Source of the DNA: a virus
Strand: one strand, 5' to 3'
DNA: 24,653 bases
Virus record (IMG/VR): IMGVR_UViG_3300042691_034939
Span: 1 to 24,653 of that record
Position 1 is the first letter of the stretch; every line of letters starts with the position of its first letter. The notes under the pieces were generated by a model. The model searched no databases, had not been told where the DNA came from, and saw only the letters and a list, made by a program, of their open reading frames with translations. Of the stretch, positions 14,319 through 20,678 are shown one piece after another. The translations under genes were made by a program, and so were the position numbers.

Positions 14319-15155
14319 ATGAGAAGAGAACAGTTTTACGCAAAGCATCAACACCTCGGTGTAGATCAAAAAGAGCTGGAAAGAAAGTACCGGTTATACT
14401 TAAGAGAACAAGAAGAAACTCGGATGCTGTATGAAGCAGCAATGAAATCCTCGTCATCAGCGCCTCCGGGTGTTGCAGGTGGCGGAGGCAGCGGTGGCAG
14501 TGGCGGAGATCTTACTCTTGTTTTTTCTAGCTTTGACACTGTGGATGTGCTTTTAGCAGGTGGGTTTGATAGCTTGCCTGATTGGAACATTGCAATAGTA
14601 GGCGCCGGAAATCCATATACATCAATTAGCGTGGATGAACCGAATTTCACAATATATTTAAGTGGCGGTTCAAATATAACTTTGGATCCGGATGCGTTTA
14701 ACGGTATATTTGAAGGAGGCCTAGGCCTTGGCGAAGATCTTATATCAATTGTTGACACGGGAACAATCGTAGAATCCAATGGCAATACGTTTTATTATTG
14801 TTTGGTTCTTGAAACAGTCATTTTACCTGCGCTAGCAGAAGTTCTCATAAACGATTTTTACAATTGTACTAAACTGAAAGAAGTTCAATTGCCATCTGTA
14901 ACTGCGGTTGGCGAATACGGGTTTTACAGTGCATTTAATACCGCTGATTCTCCGATGACACTAAACCTGCCGCTTTGTACTTCGTATGGAGCTAGTGCAT
15001 TTCTTCAGTCTGACGGATTCGAAGGTTATATTGGGACTACAGATGTAGATTCGCCAAAAGTAATGAATGCTACCTTTTCAAATTCTGTAATAGCAAATCC
15101 TGAAATTACTCTTTTACTTGCAGAAAATAGCGGCATTGTACCAACTTATGTTTAA
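14319..15155 (+). CDS. Leucine-rich-repeat (BspA-type) fibre or adhesin-like protein
   Basis: A 278-residue protein. It begins with a charged helical segment (about 1-43, including YRLYLREQEETRMLYEAA), then a Ser/Pro and Gly-rich linker (about 44-64, GVAGGGGSGGSGG). The rest is beta-rich, with BspA-like leucine-rich repeats around LETVILPALAEVLINDFYNC and LKEVQLPSVTAVGEYGFYSA (about 166-205). This layout (anchor helix, flexible Gly linker, repetitive domain) suits a virion-surface fibre or host-binding decoration. It is not a recognised T4 tail-fibre homologue. The stop overlaps the next gene by 8 nt. Confidence 0.7.
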   Translation: MRREQFYAKHQHLGVDQKELERKYRLYLREQEETRMLYEAAMKSSSSAPPGVAGGGGSGGSGGDLTLVFSSFDTVDVLLAGGFDSLPDWNIAIVGAGNPYTSISVDEPNFTIYLSGGSNITLDPDAFNGIFEGGLGLGEDLISIVDTGTIVESNGNTFYYCLVLETVILPALAEVLINDFYNCTKLKEVQLPSVTAVGEYGFYSAFNTADSPMTLNLPLCTSYGASAFLQSDGFEGYIGTTDVDSPKVMNATFSNSVIANPEITLLLAENSGIVPTYV

Positions 15156-15618
15156 TTTGGATGAGCACTTATACAGGGATGTAATATCGGTAGAGGAAGA
15201 AATTGAATTGAATAAAGCCATACCAGATCTTACAAAAAAGTATAGCAGAAAGATATTGCGGTATGGAGTTTCAAAATATAACAACAATTTAGTTTCATTA
15301 GAAGTGCCGCAATACTTATTAGAATTGGCAAATAAATTTACAAAATTAGGCATACTTAAATTTGTTCCAAAAGATTACACCATCAACATTTACAAACCGA
15401 AAGATTTCATAAAATATCATATTGATATGGGTGATGATGATACGCTAATCCTTAGTATTCTAACTCCAATCACATTTAATCTAAAGAAAAATGAAGAAGT
15501 AATGTCCTTTGAATTCCCTAATAGATCTGCGTTATTATTAACTGGAGAGTACCGTACTGAATGGCAGCATGCAATAGAACCTGTAAAAGAACGGCGCATA
15601 TCCGTGGTTTTTAGATAA
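15148..15618 (+). CDS. AlkB-like 2-oxoglutarate/Fe(II) dioxygenase
   Basis: A 156-residue protein from ATG 15148, preferred over the TTG at 15118 that lies deeper in the upstream gene. The double-stranded beta-helix Fe site is visible: H91-I-D93 in NIYKPKDFIKYHID and H141 in EWQHAIEP. The 2-oxoglutarate-binding Arg residues are at R150/R156 in RRISVVFR. The segment SALLLTGEYRTEWQHAI is typical of AlkB proteins, which oxidatively demethylate nucleic acids. It is small for AlkB and lacks an obvious nucleotide-recognition lid, so protein or base modification are both possible. It follows a fibre-like gene, and phage dioxygenases often sit beside fibre genes. Confidence 0.8.
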   Translation: MFNLDEHLYRDVISVEEEIELNKAIPDLTKKYSRKILRYGVSKYNNNLVSLEVPQYLLELANKFTKLGILKFVPKDYTINIYKPKDFIKYHIDMGDDDTLILSILTPITFNLKKNEEVMSFEFPNRSALLLTGEYRTEWQHAIEPVKERRISVVFR

Positions 15619-15638
15619 AACCTATAAGTTATCTTATG

Positions 15639-15646
15639 GATAAATA
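15639..15646 (+). promoter_or_regulatory. Late-promoter-like element GATAAATA
   Basis: GATAAATA lies in the 53-nt gap after the AlkB-like gene, 33 nt before the ATG at 15672. The same eight bases occur in the gaps at 18393 and 20132 and once inside coding sequence at 17008. It differs by one base from T4 late TATAAATA. A weak 5-bp hairpin (ATAAG/CTTAT) lies just upstream. Confidence 0.45.
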
Positions 15647-15671
15647 AAACAGGTTAAAATAGTTCAATACT

Positions 15672-16211
15672 ATGAAGTACGTTAAAGGATTCAATGATTT
15701 TGTGGTGTCTGAAGGATTCCGTTACCACATGGAAAATGGTTTGGACATTACCAACAGCGTTTACCGTCTAGGTAGCGATGCATATAAGCAGTTGTTTGAA
15801 GAAACCAAGCAATACTGGGACGAAGGGAATGTAATACTCAAAGACAAAGCAGCTTGGGTGGCAGCAAATTTGGAAGTAGGAAAAAAAGCAAAGTTTAAGA
15901 CTGAAGATGGAAAGATGATTGATGTGGAACTTGACACGCCATCCCGAGGCGGAGATAAAAAGTTTCAAGTATATCGAGATGGCGGAAAGAAAGACGACGA
16001 CGGAAATATCATCGCAAAACGTATAACGTGGGGTGACACCAGTGGGCTAAGCATTAAAAATGACGATCCGAAAGCATCGGCATCTTTTTGGTCAAGACAA
16101 CAGTGCGACTTACAGAAGAAAATGGACCCCGATACTGCTGGATTTTGGGCTTGTTATGCCCCTAGTCTATTTGGCAAGCAACTTGGTTTGAGTTCCGAAG
16201 AACCTTGGTAA
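15672..16211 (+). CDS. Predicted internal head protein with capsid-targeting leader
   Basis: A 179-residue protein starting MKYVKGFNDFVVSEG; cleavage is predicted after VSE (residue 14). The middle part has a beta-rich look (KKAKFKTEDGKMIDVELDTP). The C-terminal part contains SFWSRQQCDLQKKMDPDTAGFWACYAP (about 138-164), a Trp/Cys-containing motif of a type I have seen in hypothetical proteins of large phages but cannot name. Single Cys residues at C145 and C161 could pair or bind metal. It follows a GATAAATA element and heads the second large leader-gene block. Confidence 0.72.
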   Translation: MKYVKGFNDFVVSEGFRYHMENGLDITNSVYRLGSDAYKQLFEETKQYWDEGNVILKDKAAWVAANLEVGKKAKFKTEDGKMIDVELDTPSRGGDKKFQVYRDGGKKDDDGNIIAKRITWGDTSGLSIKNDDPKASASFWSRQQCDLQKKMDPDTAGFWACYAPSLFGKQLGLSSEEPW

Positions 16212-16215
16212 AAAT

Positions 16216-16227
16216 ATGAATATAAAA
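16216..16227 (+). promoter_or_regulatory. Promoter-like element ATGAATATAAAA
   Basis: This is an exact copy of the 12-base element found at 2323 and 2779. It fills the 20-nt gap before the 55-codon gene at 16232, leaving only 4 nt before the ATG, so transcripts starting downstream of it would be nearly leaderless for that gene or would serve the following genes. Confidence 0.4.
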
Positions 16228-16231
16228 TAAT

Positions 16232-16399
16232 ATGAAACACATTCAAACATTTGAAAGTTATGTAAATGAAGCAAACGCATCTAAATGGAAGATTGCGTAT
16301 AACGGGAAAGGCTTTTATGGAGTAACTAACGGAGGCCCGATTGAAGGCGAAATGAGCAAAGAAGACGCTGAAAAGGAAGCCGAAAAAAGAAACAAGTAA
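16232..16399 (+). CDS. 55-residue predicted internal head protein with capsid-targeting leader
   Basis: A short gene starting MKHIQTFESYVNEA, with predicted cleavage after VNE (residue 13). The mature part is only about 42 residues: a small beta-like segment (KWKIAYNGKGFYGVTNGG) and an acidic/basic tail (KEDAEKEAEKRNK). The leader is nearly identical in protein and DNA to those at 16403 and 23185, which supports it as real despite its size. It is separated by 3 nt from the next leader gene. Confidence 0.75.
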   Translation: MKHIQTFESYVNEANASKWKIAYNGKGFYGVTNGGPIEGEMSKEDAEKEAEKRNK

Positions 16400-16402
16400 A
16401 AG

Positions 16403-16618
16403 ATGAAACATATTCAAACTTTTGAAAGCTTTATGAATGAAAGCTACAGCAGTTATTCAAATAATGAATTGGCCGCCTATGTGATGGAGCTATCTAAGGA
16501 AAAGAAAGCTGCGGAATCTCGTGGAAAAAAGAAGGAAGCCGAATTGCTAGCAAAAGACCTTGAGGAAGTGAAAGCAGAATTAGTTAAACGAAAAACCCCT
16601 ATACCAAATGTTGACTAA
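16403..16618 (+). CDS. Small predicted internal head protein with capsid-targeting leader
   Basis: A 71-residue protein starting MKHIQTFESFMNES, with predicted cleavage after MNE (residue 13). The mature protein has a Ser/Tyr-rich start, then a long Lys/Glu-rich helix with a probable coiled-coil pattern (about 22-62), and ends with a Pro-rich tail. It overlaps the next gene by 11 nt. Its function in the head or the host is not evident. Confidence 0.75.
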   Translation: MKHIQTFESFMNESYSSYSNNELAAYVMELSKEKKAAESRGKKKEAELLAKDLEEVKAELVKRKTPIPNVD

Positions 16619-16841
16619 TAGTAATACTATAGAGATCGTTTTTTACGCAGAAGCTTTTGACAATATTGGAAGAGAGAAGAAAACAAAGGATTTAAAGAAA
16701 ATCAAGTATGCTCTAAAAGCGTCTGACGAATTTAATGATGAAATGAGATTTGAAGACCGATTTGGAAATATGTACTTCATTGACGACTTAATTGGCAAAA
16801 CTGTAAAGGTCGGAGATGAAACTTTTGAGGTTAAAGAATGA
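16608..16841 (+). CDS. Small unknown protein
   Basis: A 77-residue protein without a capsid leader. It has alternating beta-strand and helix patterns (TIEIVFYAEAF, DLKKIKYALKAS, GNMYFIDDLIGKTVKVGDETFEV) and looks like a compact alpha/beta or SH3-like domain. No family is recognised. It overlaps the upstream gene by 11 nt and the downstream cupin-like gene by an ATGA, so it is probably translated together with them. Confidence 0.65.
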   Translation: MLTNSNTIEIVFYAEAFDNIGREKKTKDLKKIKYALKASDEFNDEMRFEDRFGNMYFIDDLIGKTVKVGDETFEVKE

Positions 16842-17110
16842 AACCTTACACTGAAGAAAAATTAGAGGAGTCCGTAGTCATACGGACTTTTTTAGCGGAC
16901 ATTGATGAGATGGAATTAAAGTGGCATTGGGACGAGGAAGACCGAATTGTAGAACCGCTGAATGAAAACGATTGGCAATTTCAGTTCGATAATCAATTGC
17001 CAACACGGATAAATAAACAGATTCACATTCCGGCAGGAGTCATTCACAGAGTGATACGCGGAACCTCTGATTTGATTGTAAAAATAACTAAATGCAATGA
17101 GCGAATTTAA
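16838..17110 (+). CDS. Small cupin-like protein
   Basis: A 90-residue protein with a single-domain cupin look. MELKWHWDEEDRIVEP (about 27-42) contains the His/acidic first motif, and INKQIHIPAGVIHRVIRGTSDLIVKI (about 59-84) carries the PxGxxH second motif. Cupins bind metals or small ligands; the substrate is unknown. The first 12 residues, MKPYTEEKLEES, could be a degenerate capsid leader (possible cut after LEE). A terminator-like hairpin lies within codons 11-19. The start is fixed by the ATGA overlap with the previous gene. Confidence 0.65.
   Translation: MKPYTEEKLEESVVIRTFLADIDEMELKWHWDEEDRIVEPLNENDWQFQFDNQLPTRINKQIHIPAGVIHRVIRGTSDLIVKITKCNERI
16869..16893 (+). terminator. Terminator-like hairpin inside the cupin gene
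   Basis: A perfect 8-bp stem: AGTCCGTA (16869-16876), loop GTCA, and TACGGACT (16881-16888), with a run of six T (16888-16893). It has the form of an intrinsic terminator but lies in coding sequence about 30 nt after the cupin start codon. It may attenuate transcription of the cupin gene and genes after it. Confidence 0.6.
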
Positions 17111-17513
17111 GAAATTTGAAGAATTTTTGGCTGAAGCCAAAGCGGAAGGCGGCAAATACGGTTCTTACCAAATGGATAACGCCAACAATGGCATAGGTAT
17201 GGACAGTATTTATGTAAACTTAGGTAGGTTTAATGCTCCTGAAATGAACATTAAAATTAGTATGTACTCAGGCGGGTCTGACGGCGTAACTGTAAAGCTT
17301 CCAAAAAAGTTAGCAGAACTACAAAAATCTATACACGACGCGTATACTTCTAAAGATGCAGCAGCGGTGCAAGCTGCTGAAGAAGCAGACCGCGAAAAGA
17401 GCAAAATGCTTCAAGACATGCAAAAAGAAATTTTTGAAGAGCTAAAGAAAGCAATTGATTCATTCGACAAAGAAGTTGGAAGTATCATCAATAAAGTAGT
17501 CAGCAAATACTAA
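17097..17513 (+). CDS. Predicted internal head protein with capsid-targeting leader
   Basis: A 138-residue protein starting MSEFKKFEEFLAEA; cleavage is predicted after LAE (residue 13), the same final three residues as a leader at 22941. The middle has a beta-rich segment (SIYVNLGRFNAPEMNIKISMY) and the last 65 residues form charged helices with coiled-coil character. Family unknown. It overlaps the cupin-like gene by 14 nt and shares one base with the next start (TAATG). A GATAAATA string lies 82 nt upstream inside the cupin gene. Confidence 0.73.
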   Translation: MSEFKKFEEFLAEAKAEGGKYGSYQMDNANNGIGMDSIYVNLGRFNAPEMNIKISMYSGGSDGVTVKLPKKLAELQKSIHDAYTSKDAAAVQAAEEADREKSKMLQDMQKEIFEELKKAIDSFDKEVGSIINKVVSKY

Positions 17514-18397
17514 TGAAGTACGTCAAACTATATGAACAGTTTATCAATGAGAGTGGAAATTCCATTGACAACGCGATCCCTTTCAAGCAGGATCAGGTAG
17601 AATCTACCATCTCTTGGGTGGAGGAAAACGTGTTTCCGCAGATTGGATTAGTTGGATTGAGCGATGACGCAGCAATCCTAGGTAGCGCGGGCAAGAAACT
17701 CGCGGACCAAACTAGCGGGGACATTGACCTAGCAGTCTCAGCAGATAAGATTGCTGGGCATCTAGGAGTCTCGCTTGAAAAGGTTCTGTTTGCTCTCAAC
17801 GATAAGTTGAAGGACATGGGACTGAGCACAAAGCTTGCCGTTGGTTTTAATCAAGTAAGCATAGGTGCGCCAATCGGTGGAGACCCCAAGAACGGGGTTG
17901 GACAAGTAGATCTTATGCTTTCTACCGACTTGGTCTGGAGTAGCTTCATCTATCATTCGCCAGACTTTAGAATTGCGGAATCAAAATATAAAGGTGCTTA
18001 TCGTAACCTGTTGCTGATGGCGGCCATCGGAAAATCTTTTTTTGAGGCTACAAAGAAAACTGATAAAGGAGAAACTGCCGAATATAAAGCGTACGTGGTG
18101 CGACTCAATCAGGGTATTGTTGAAGTCCGTAAAAGTTTTGAAGGCAAGAAAGGATTAGTAAAGACTGCGCAGCTTCTTAAAGAATATGATAAGCTCATCA
18201 CAAAAGAACCTCAAGGCGTAGTGGACCTGCTCTTTAACGGAGGCCACAAGCCATCTGACATAGATACGTACGAAAAGCTGTATTCTCTTCTAAATTCAGG
18301 AGACTTTAAGTACCCAGGAAGCATGAGCGATATCATGAGCGATTTTAAGAGCAAGCTTGAAGATTCCGGGCTTCCATTGCCCGAAGGGATTGGATAA
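17513..18397 (+). CDS. Polymerase-beta-type nucleotidyltransferase with capsid-targeting leader
   Basis: A 294-residue protein whose leader MKYVKLYEQFINES predicts cleavage after INE (residue 12). The catalytic centre of the DNA polymerase beta nucleotidyltransferase superfamily is clear: G57-S58 in ILGSAGKKLADQTSGDIDLAVS with D70-x-D72, and a third acidic residue D133 in VGQVDLML. Members transfer a nucleotide to RNA, DNA, protein or small molecules (CCA-adding, aminoglycoside modification, AMPylation). The C-terminal half is helical. The substrate cannot be told. It shares one base with the preceding stop. Confidence 0.78.
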   Translation: MKYVKLYEQFINESGNSIDNAIPFKQDQVESTISWVEENVFPQIGLVGLSDDAAILGSAGKKLADQTSGDIDLAVSADKIAGHLGVSLEKVLFALNDKLKDMGLSTKLAVGFNQVSIGAPIGGDPKNGVGQVDLMLSTDLVWSSFIYHSPDFRIAESKYKGAYRNLLLMAAIGKSFFEATKKTDKGETAEYKAYVVRLNQGIVEVRKSFEGKKGLVKTAQLLKEYDKLITKEPQGVVDLLFNGGHKPSDIDTYEKLYSLLNSGDFKYPGSMSDIMSDFKSKLEDSGLPLPEGIG

Positions 18398-18400
18398 ATA
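18393..18400 (+). promoter_or_regulatory. Late-promoter-like element GATAAATA
   Basis: This copy of GATAAATA spans the stop codon of the nucleotidyltransferase gene and lies at the start of the 58-nt gap before the 557-residue gene at 18456. A second TATA-like string, GTATACAAT, follows at 18401-18409. Confidence 0.4.
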
Positions 18401-18455
18401 GTATACAATTCATAATGTGGGTTGAAAAAACAATAACCTCAAAGCCGAAAAAAAG

Positions 18456-20129
18456 ATGGCAGGTATCAATACTCTACAAGAAATTTACGCAAAGCGCGGA
18501 GAAGAATGGACGCGAAACTTCTTATCATCAGGTCTTCGCGTAACCGAAAAAGCGGAAGCATATCGCTTCTCTTTCGAGCTTTCAAAAAATGGAAAGCTCC
18601 GTTTTTACGGAAAGAATTCCGAAAAGCCACTGAATAGAATTGATCGTACAGTTAGCGACTTGTATGAAGGAGCAATATCAAAGATTGAAAAGCTTCCTGA
18701 AGCAATTGTGACAAATTTGCCTAAGAGTCATCGATTTGGATTCAGCTGGGCTCCTGAAAAAGGTCTAACCCTCACAGATATCACCGTAAGACAGTACGGC
18801 AAAGTTGTGAAACAAATCAATGAAAATCATGTGATTGGTAAATGGGCAAATCTTTTGCACGTAAAATCTGGAGAAGAAATTGAAGGCTTGATTGACAAAA
18901 GCGTGGTCGAGTCCTTGATGGAATCCTTGAAAACCGGGGTGCATCCAATATTTGAAAAAGCTCCACAGAAAACATTCATTCTTAAAGGTGATGACGGAAT
19001 TGCAAAAATTGCGCCTCTCTGTGAAAGAGAAGTTCGTGAACAAAAGAGCCAGGTATTTGACCTCCTCATGTTACAGATGTACGAACACATCCAGAAACTT
19101 GATTTTGATCGCTTTGTATTTAGATCAGAGAGGCCTGACGAAAGGTATATTGAATTGGTATCTGAAGCCTTCAACCGATTTGTGGAAGAAAAGGGTTCAG
19201 AGTTTTTGGAGATGGGAATCAAAAAGCCAAGCTTTTTAGAAAAGTCTGGGAAGTTCAATCGGCGTTGGGTTCGCAATTCCAAGACTCTATCAATATTGGA
19301 ATCTCACAAAGACTATGAGTATCTCTTGGGAATTTTCTTAGTGAACTTAAGAAAACCAAAAAAGCCAGGTGGGCTATTGACAGAATCTTTTGTAGACAGT
19401 TTCAATCAACGAATTTATTCTTTAGAAGAATCTGTTAGAAATGCTGAAGACTACGGTTTTCCTGAATTTAATACTATTCTCGAGAAAGAGGTTGACTTCC
19501 GAGAGGAGACTGGCTTTTCTGAAGATCAAGCCATGAGAGCTGTAGGCATGATGCAAAGCTATTTTGCATTACCATTTATGGCTACTCAAGAAAACACAGG
19601 TTCTAACGAGGTGGACCATGAATGCAATCTTTTACTGATGAACTTAGGGGAGGTTACAAATAAAGTAATCTCTGAATGTGAAAGACTGCTGAAATTCACA
19701 GGCAAATCTTTTGTCCTATTGCATGATTCATCAGCTGGCAGAAACTGTTTGTGGGGTTTTGATCAAGAGCAAGCAGACACTCTTGGAAAGCAGTTGGTAA
19801 AAGATTACCCTCATATTTTTGAGTGTTATGAATCGGTGTCAAACCCAAGCCTCGGGAAACTTCTAAAGGCTGGAGGCGAGAGAACTATAAATGACATATA
19901 CGTAGGAAGATCTGCTAATGCTTTGAATAAAGAGGTGGAAACATACAACGCAATCTCAGGAAAGAGATACGAATGTGGAATCTTCCAGATTCAAGGCCAA
20001 GAGCCAAATGCAATTAGAGATTGTATGGAAAGAGAAGACTACAAAGCATTTAGAAGTGTATTCCCACAGTGCACTCACAGTTTTTGGCCACAGATGCAAT
20101 CATCTTGGCAACAAAAAGCCTATCTATAA
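18456..20129 (+). CDS. Large protein of unknown function, possibly with a ligase-like N-terminal domain
   Basis: A 557-residue protein, the longest in the window, with no capsid leader. The N-terminal region VTEKAEAYRFSFELSKNGKLRFYGKN (about 29-54) resembles the first motif region of ligase-like nucleotidyltransferases (K-x-[DE]-x-x-[KR] followed by a hairpin and a second Lys). FILKGDDGIAKIAP (about 173-186) could be its motif IV/V, but the canonical KxDG is absent, so this is weak. The C-terminal half (about 310-557) has no family I know; it contains several Cys and GKSFVLLHDSSAGRNCLWGF. It has its own upstream TATA-like elements and a downstream promoter-like element. Confidence 0.75.
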   Translation: MAGINTLQEIYAKRGEEWTRNFLSSGLRVTEKAEAYRFSFELSKNGKLRFYGKNSEKPLNRIDRTVSDLYEGAISKIEKLPEAIVTNLPKSHRFGFSWAPEKGLTLTDITVRQYGKVVKQINENHVIGKWANLLHVKSGEEIEGLIDKSVVESLMESLKTGVHPIFEKAPQKTFILKGDDGIAKIAPLCEREVREQKSQVFDLLMLQMYEHIQKLDFDRFVFRSERPDERYIELVSEAFNRFVEEKGSEFLEMGIKKPSFLEKSGKFNRRWVRNSKTLSILESHKDYEYLLGIFLVNLRKPKKPGGLLTESFVDSFNQRIYSLEESVRNAEDYGFPEFNTILEKEVDFREETGFSEDQAMRAVGMMQSYFALPFMATQENTGSNEVDHECNLLLMNLGEVTNKVISECERLLKFTGKSFVLLHDSSAGRNCLWGFDQEQADTLGKQLVKDYPHIFECYESVSNPSLGKLLKAGGERTINDIYVGRSANALNKEVETYNAISGKRYECGIFQIQGQEPNAIRDCMEREDYKAFRSVFPQCTHSFWPQMQSSWQQKAYL

Positions 20130-20131
20130 GA

Positions 20132-20139
20132 GATAAATA
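20132..20139 (+). promoter_or_regulatory. Late-promoter-like element GATAAATA
   Basis: Part of AGATAAATATAAG in the 33-nt gap after the 557-residue gene, 31 nt before the ATG at 20163. It is the third intergenic copy of GATAAATA and precedes another leader-bearing gene. Confidence 0.45.
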
Positions 20140-20162
20140 TAAGAAAATAAAGTCAGCCTATA

Positions 20163-20498
20163 ATGAGTCACGTAAAATCATACAATGAATTCCTTAATGA
20201 GGCTTTAGTTGTAGTGAAGCGGAAATATACCGAATCTCATCCACAAAAAGTTGCTTCTAGCTATGCTCCTGTCAGAGAGAGGATTCTTTCCTTGGTAAAT
20301 GAAAAAGGAAGAGTTAGTGAAGACGAGATGAGTCAGTTCCTCAAAATGATGAATGAAGAAACGGGTAGGAAAACCAACACCGGCTGGTTGAAAGCCAATT
20401 CCAAGTACTTCAAGATGAAAGAGGAAGAAGGCGTAAAATACTATACTCTGTCTGCAGAAGGCAAGAGAATCCACGAAAAATTAACTTTGCAAAAATGA
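20163..20498 (+). CDS. Winged-helix-like internal head protein with capsid-targeting leader
   Basis: A 111-residue protein starting MSHVKSYNEFLNEA, with predicted cleavage after LNE (residue 13). The body (about 35-105) looks like a winged helix: VRERILSLVNEKGRVSEDEMSQFL as helices 1-2, a recognition helix near TNTGWLKANSKYF, and a wing at MKEEEGVKYYTLSAEGKRI. This implies nucleic-acid binding, perhaps packaged with or acting on DNA. No close family is recognised. It overlaps the next gene by ATGA. Confidence 0.72.
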   Translation: MSHVKSYNEFLNEALVVVKRKYTESHPQKVASSYAPVRERILSLVNEKGRVSEDEMSQFLKMMNEETGRKTNTGWLKANSKYFKMKEEEGVKYYTLSAEGKRIHEKLTLQK

Positions 20499-20677
20499 GG
20501 TCTTTTGGAGAATTCAAAGAAAAAATGTCCATAGAAGAAGCCCTTGCCCCAGAGCTTCGCGAAATCTTAAAATGCTTTGATGAGGCTTCATCATTGGCAG
20601 ACGACAAGAATATGAAGCAAACTCTGCAAGCTATCGAGGATGCTCGTCAAACTATAATAACTCTAGGAGGTAAATAG
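20495..20677 (+). CDS. Small helical protein with leader-like N-terminus
   Basis: A 60-residue protein. The N-terminus MRSFGEFKEKMSIEEA fits a longer form of the leader, with a possible cut after IEE (residue 15). The rest is helical (LREILKCFDEASSLADD and MKQTLQAIEDARQTIITL). Family unknown. An ATGA overlap links it to the winged-helix gene, and the next start lies 1 nt after its stop. Confidence 0.68.
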   Translation: MRSFGEFKEKMSIEEALAPELREILKCFDEASSLADDKNMKQTLQAIEDARQTIITLGGK

Positions 20678-20678
20678 C

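Noticed and set aside
14366-14785. A 139-residue open frame on the - strand with a Pro-rich stretch
   Set aside because: The proline run is the complement of the Gly-rich linker of the fibre-like gene on the + strand; no independent start signal.
15621-15639. Weak hairpin ATAAG-TTAT-CTTAT after the AlkB-like gene
   Set aside because: Only five A/T-rich pairs plus a bulge and no T run; too weak to call a terminator.
17008-17015. GATAAATA inside the cupin-like gene
   Set aside because: It is in coding sequence 82 nt before the next leader gene. It may be chance in an A/T-rich genome, so it is not annotated as a promoter.
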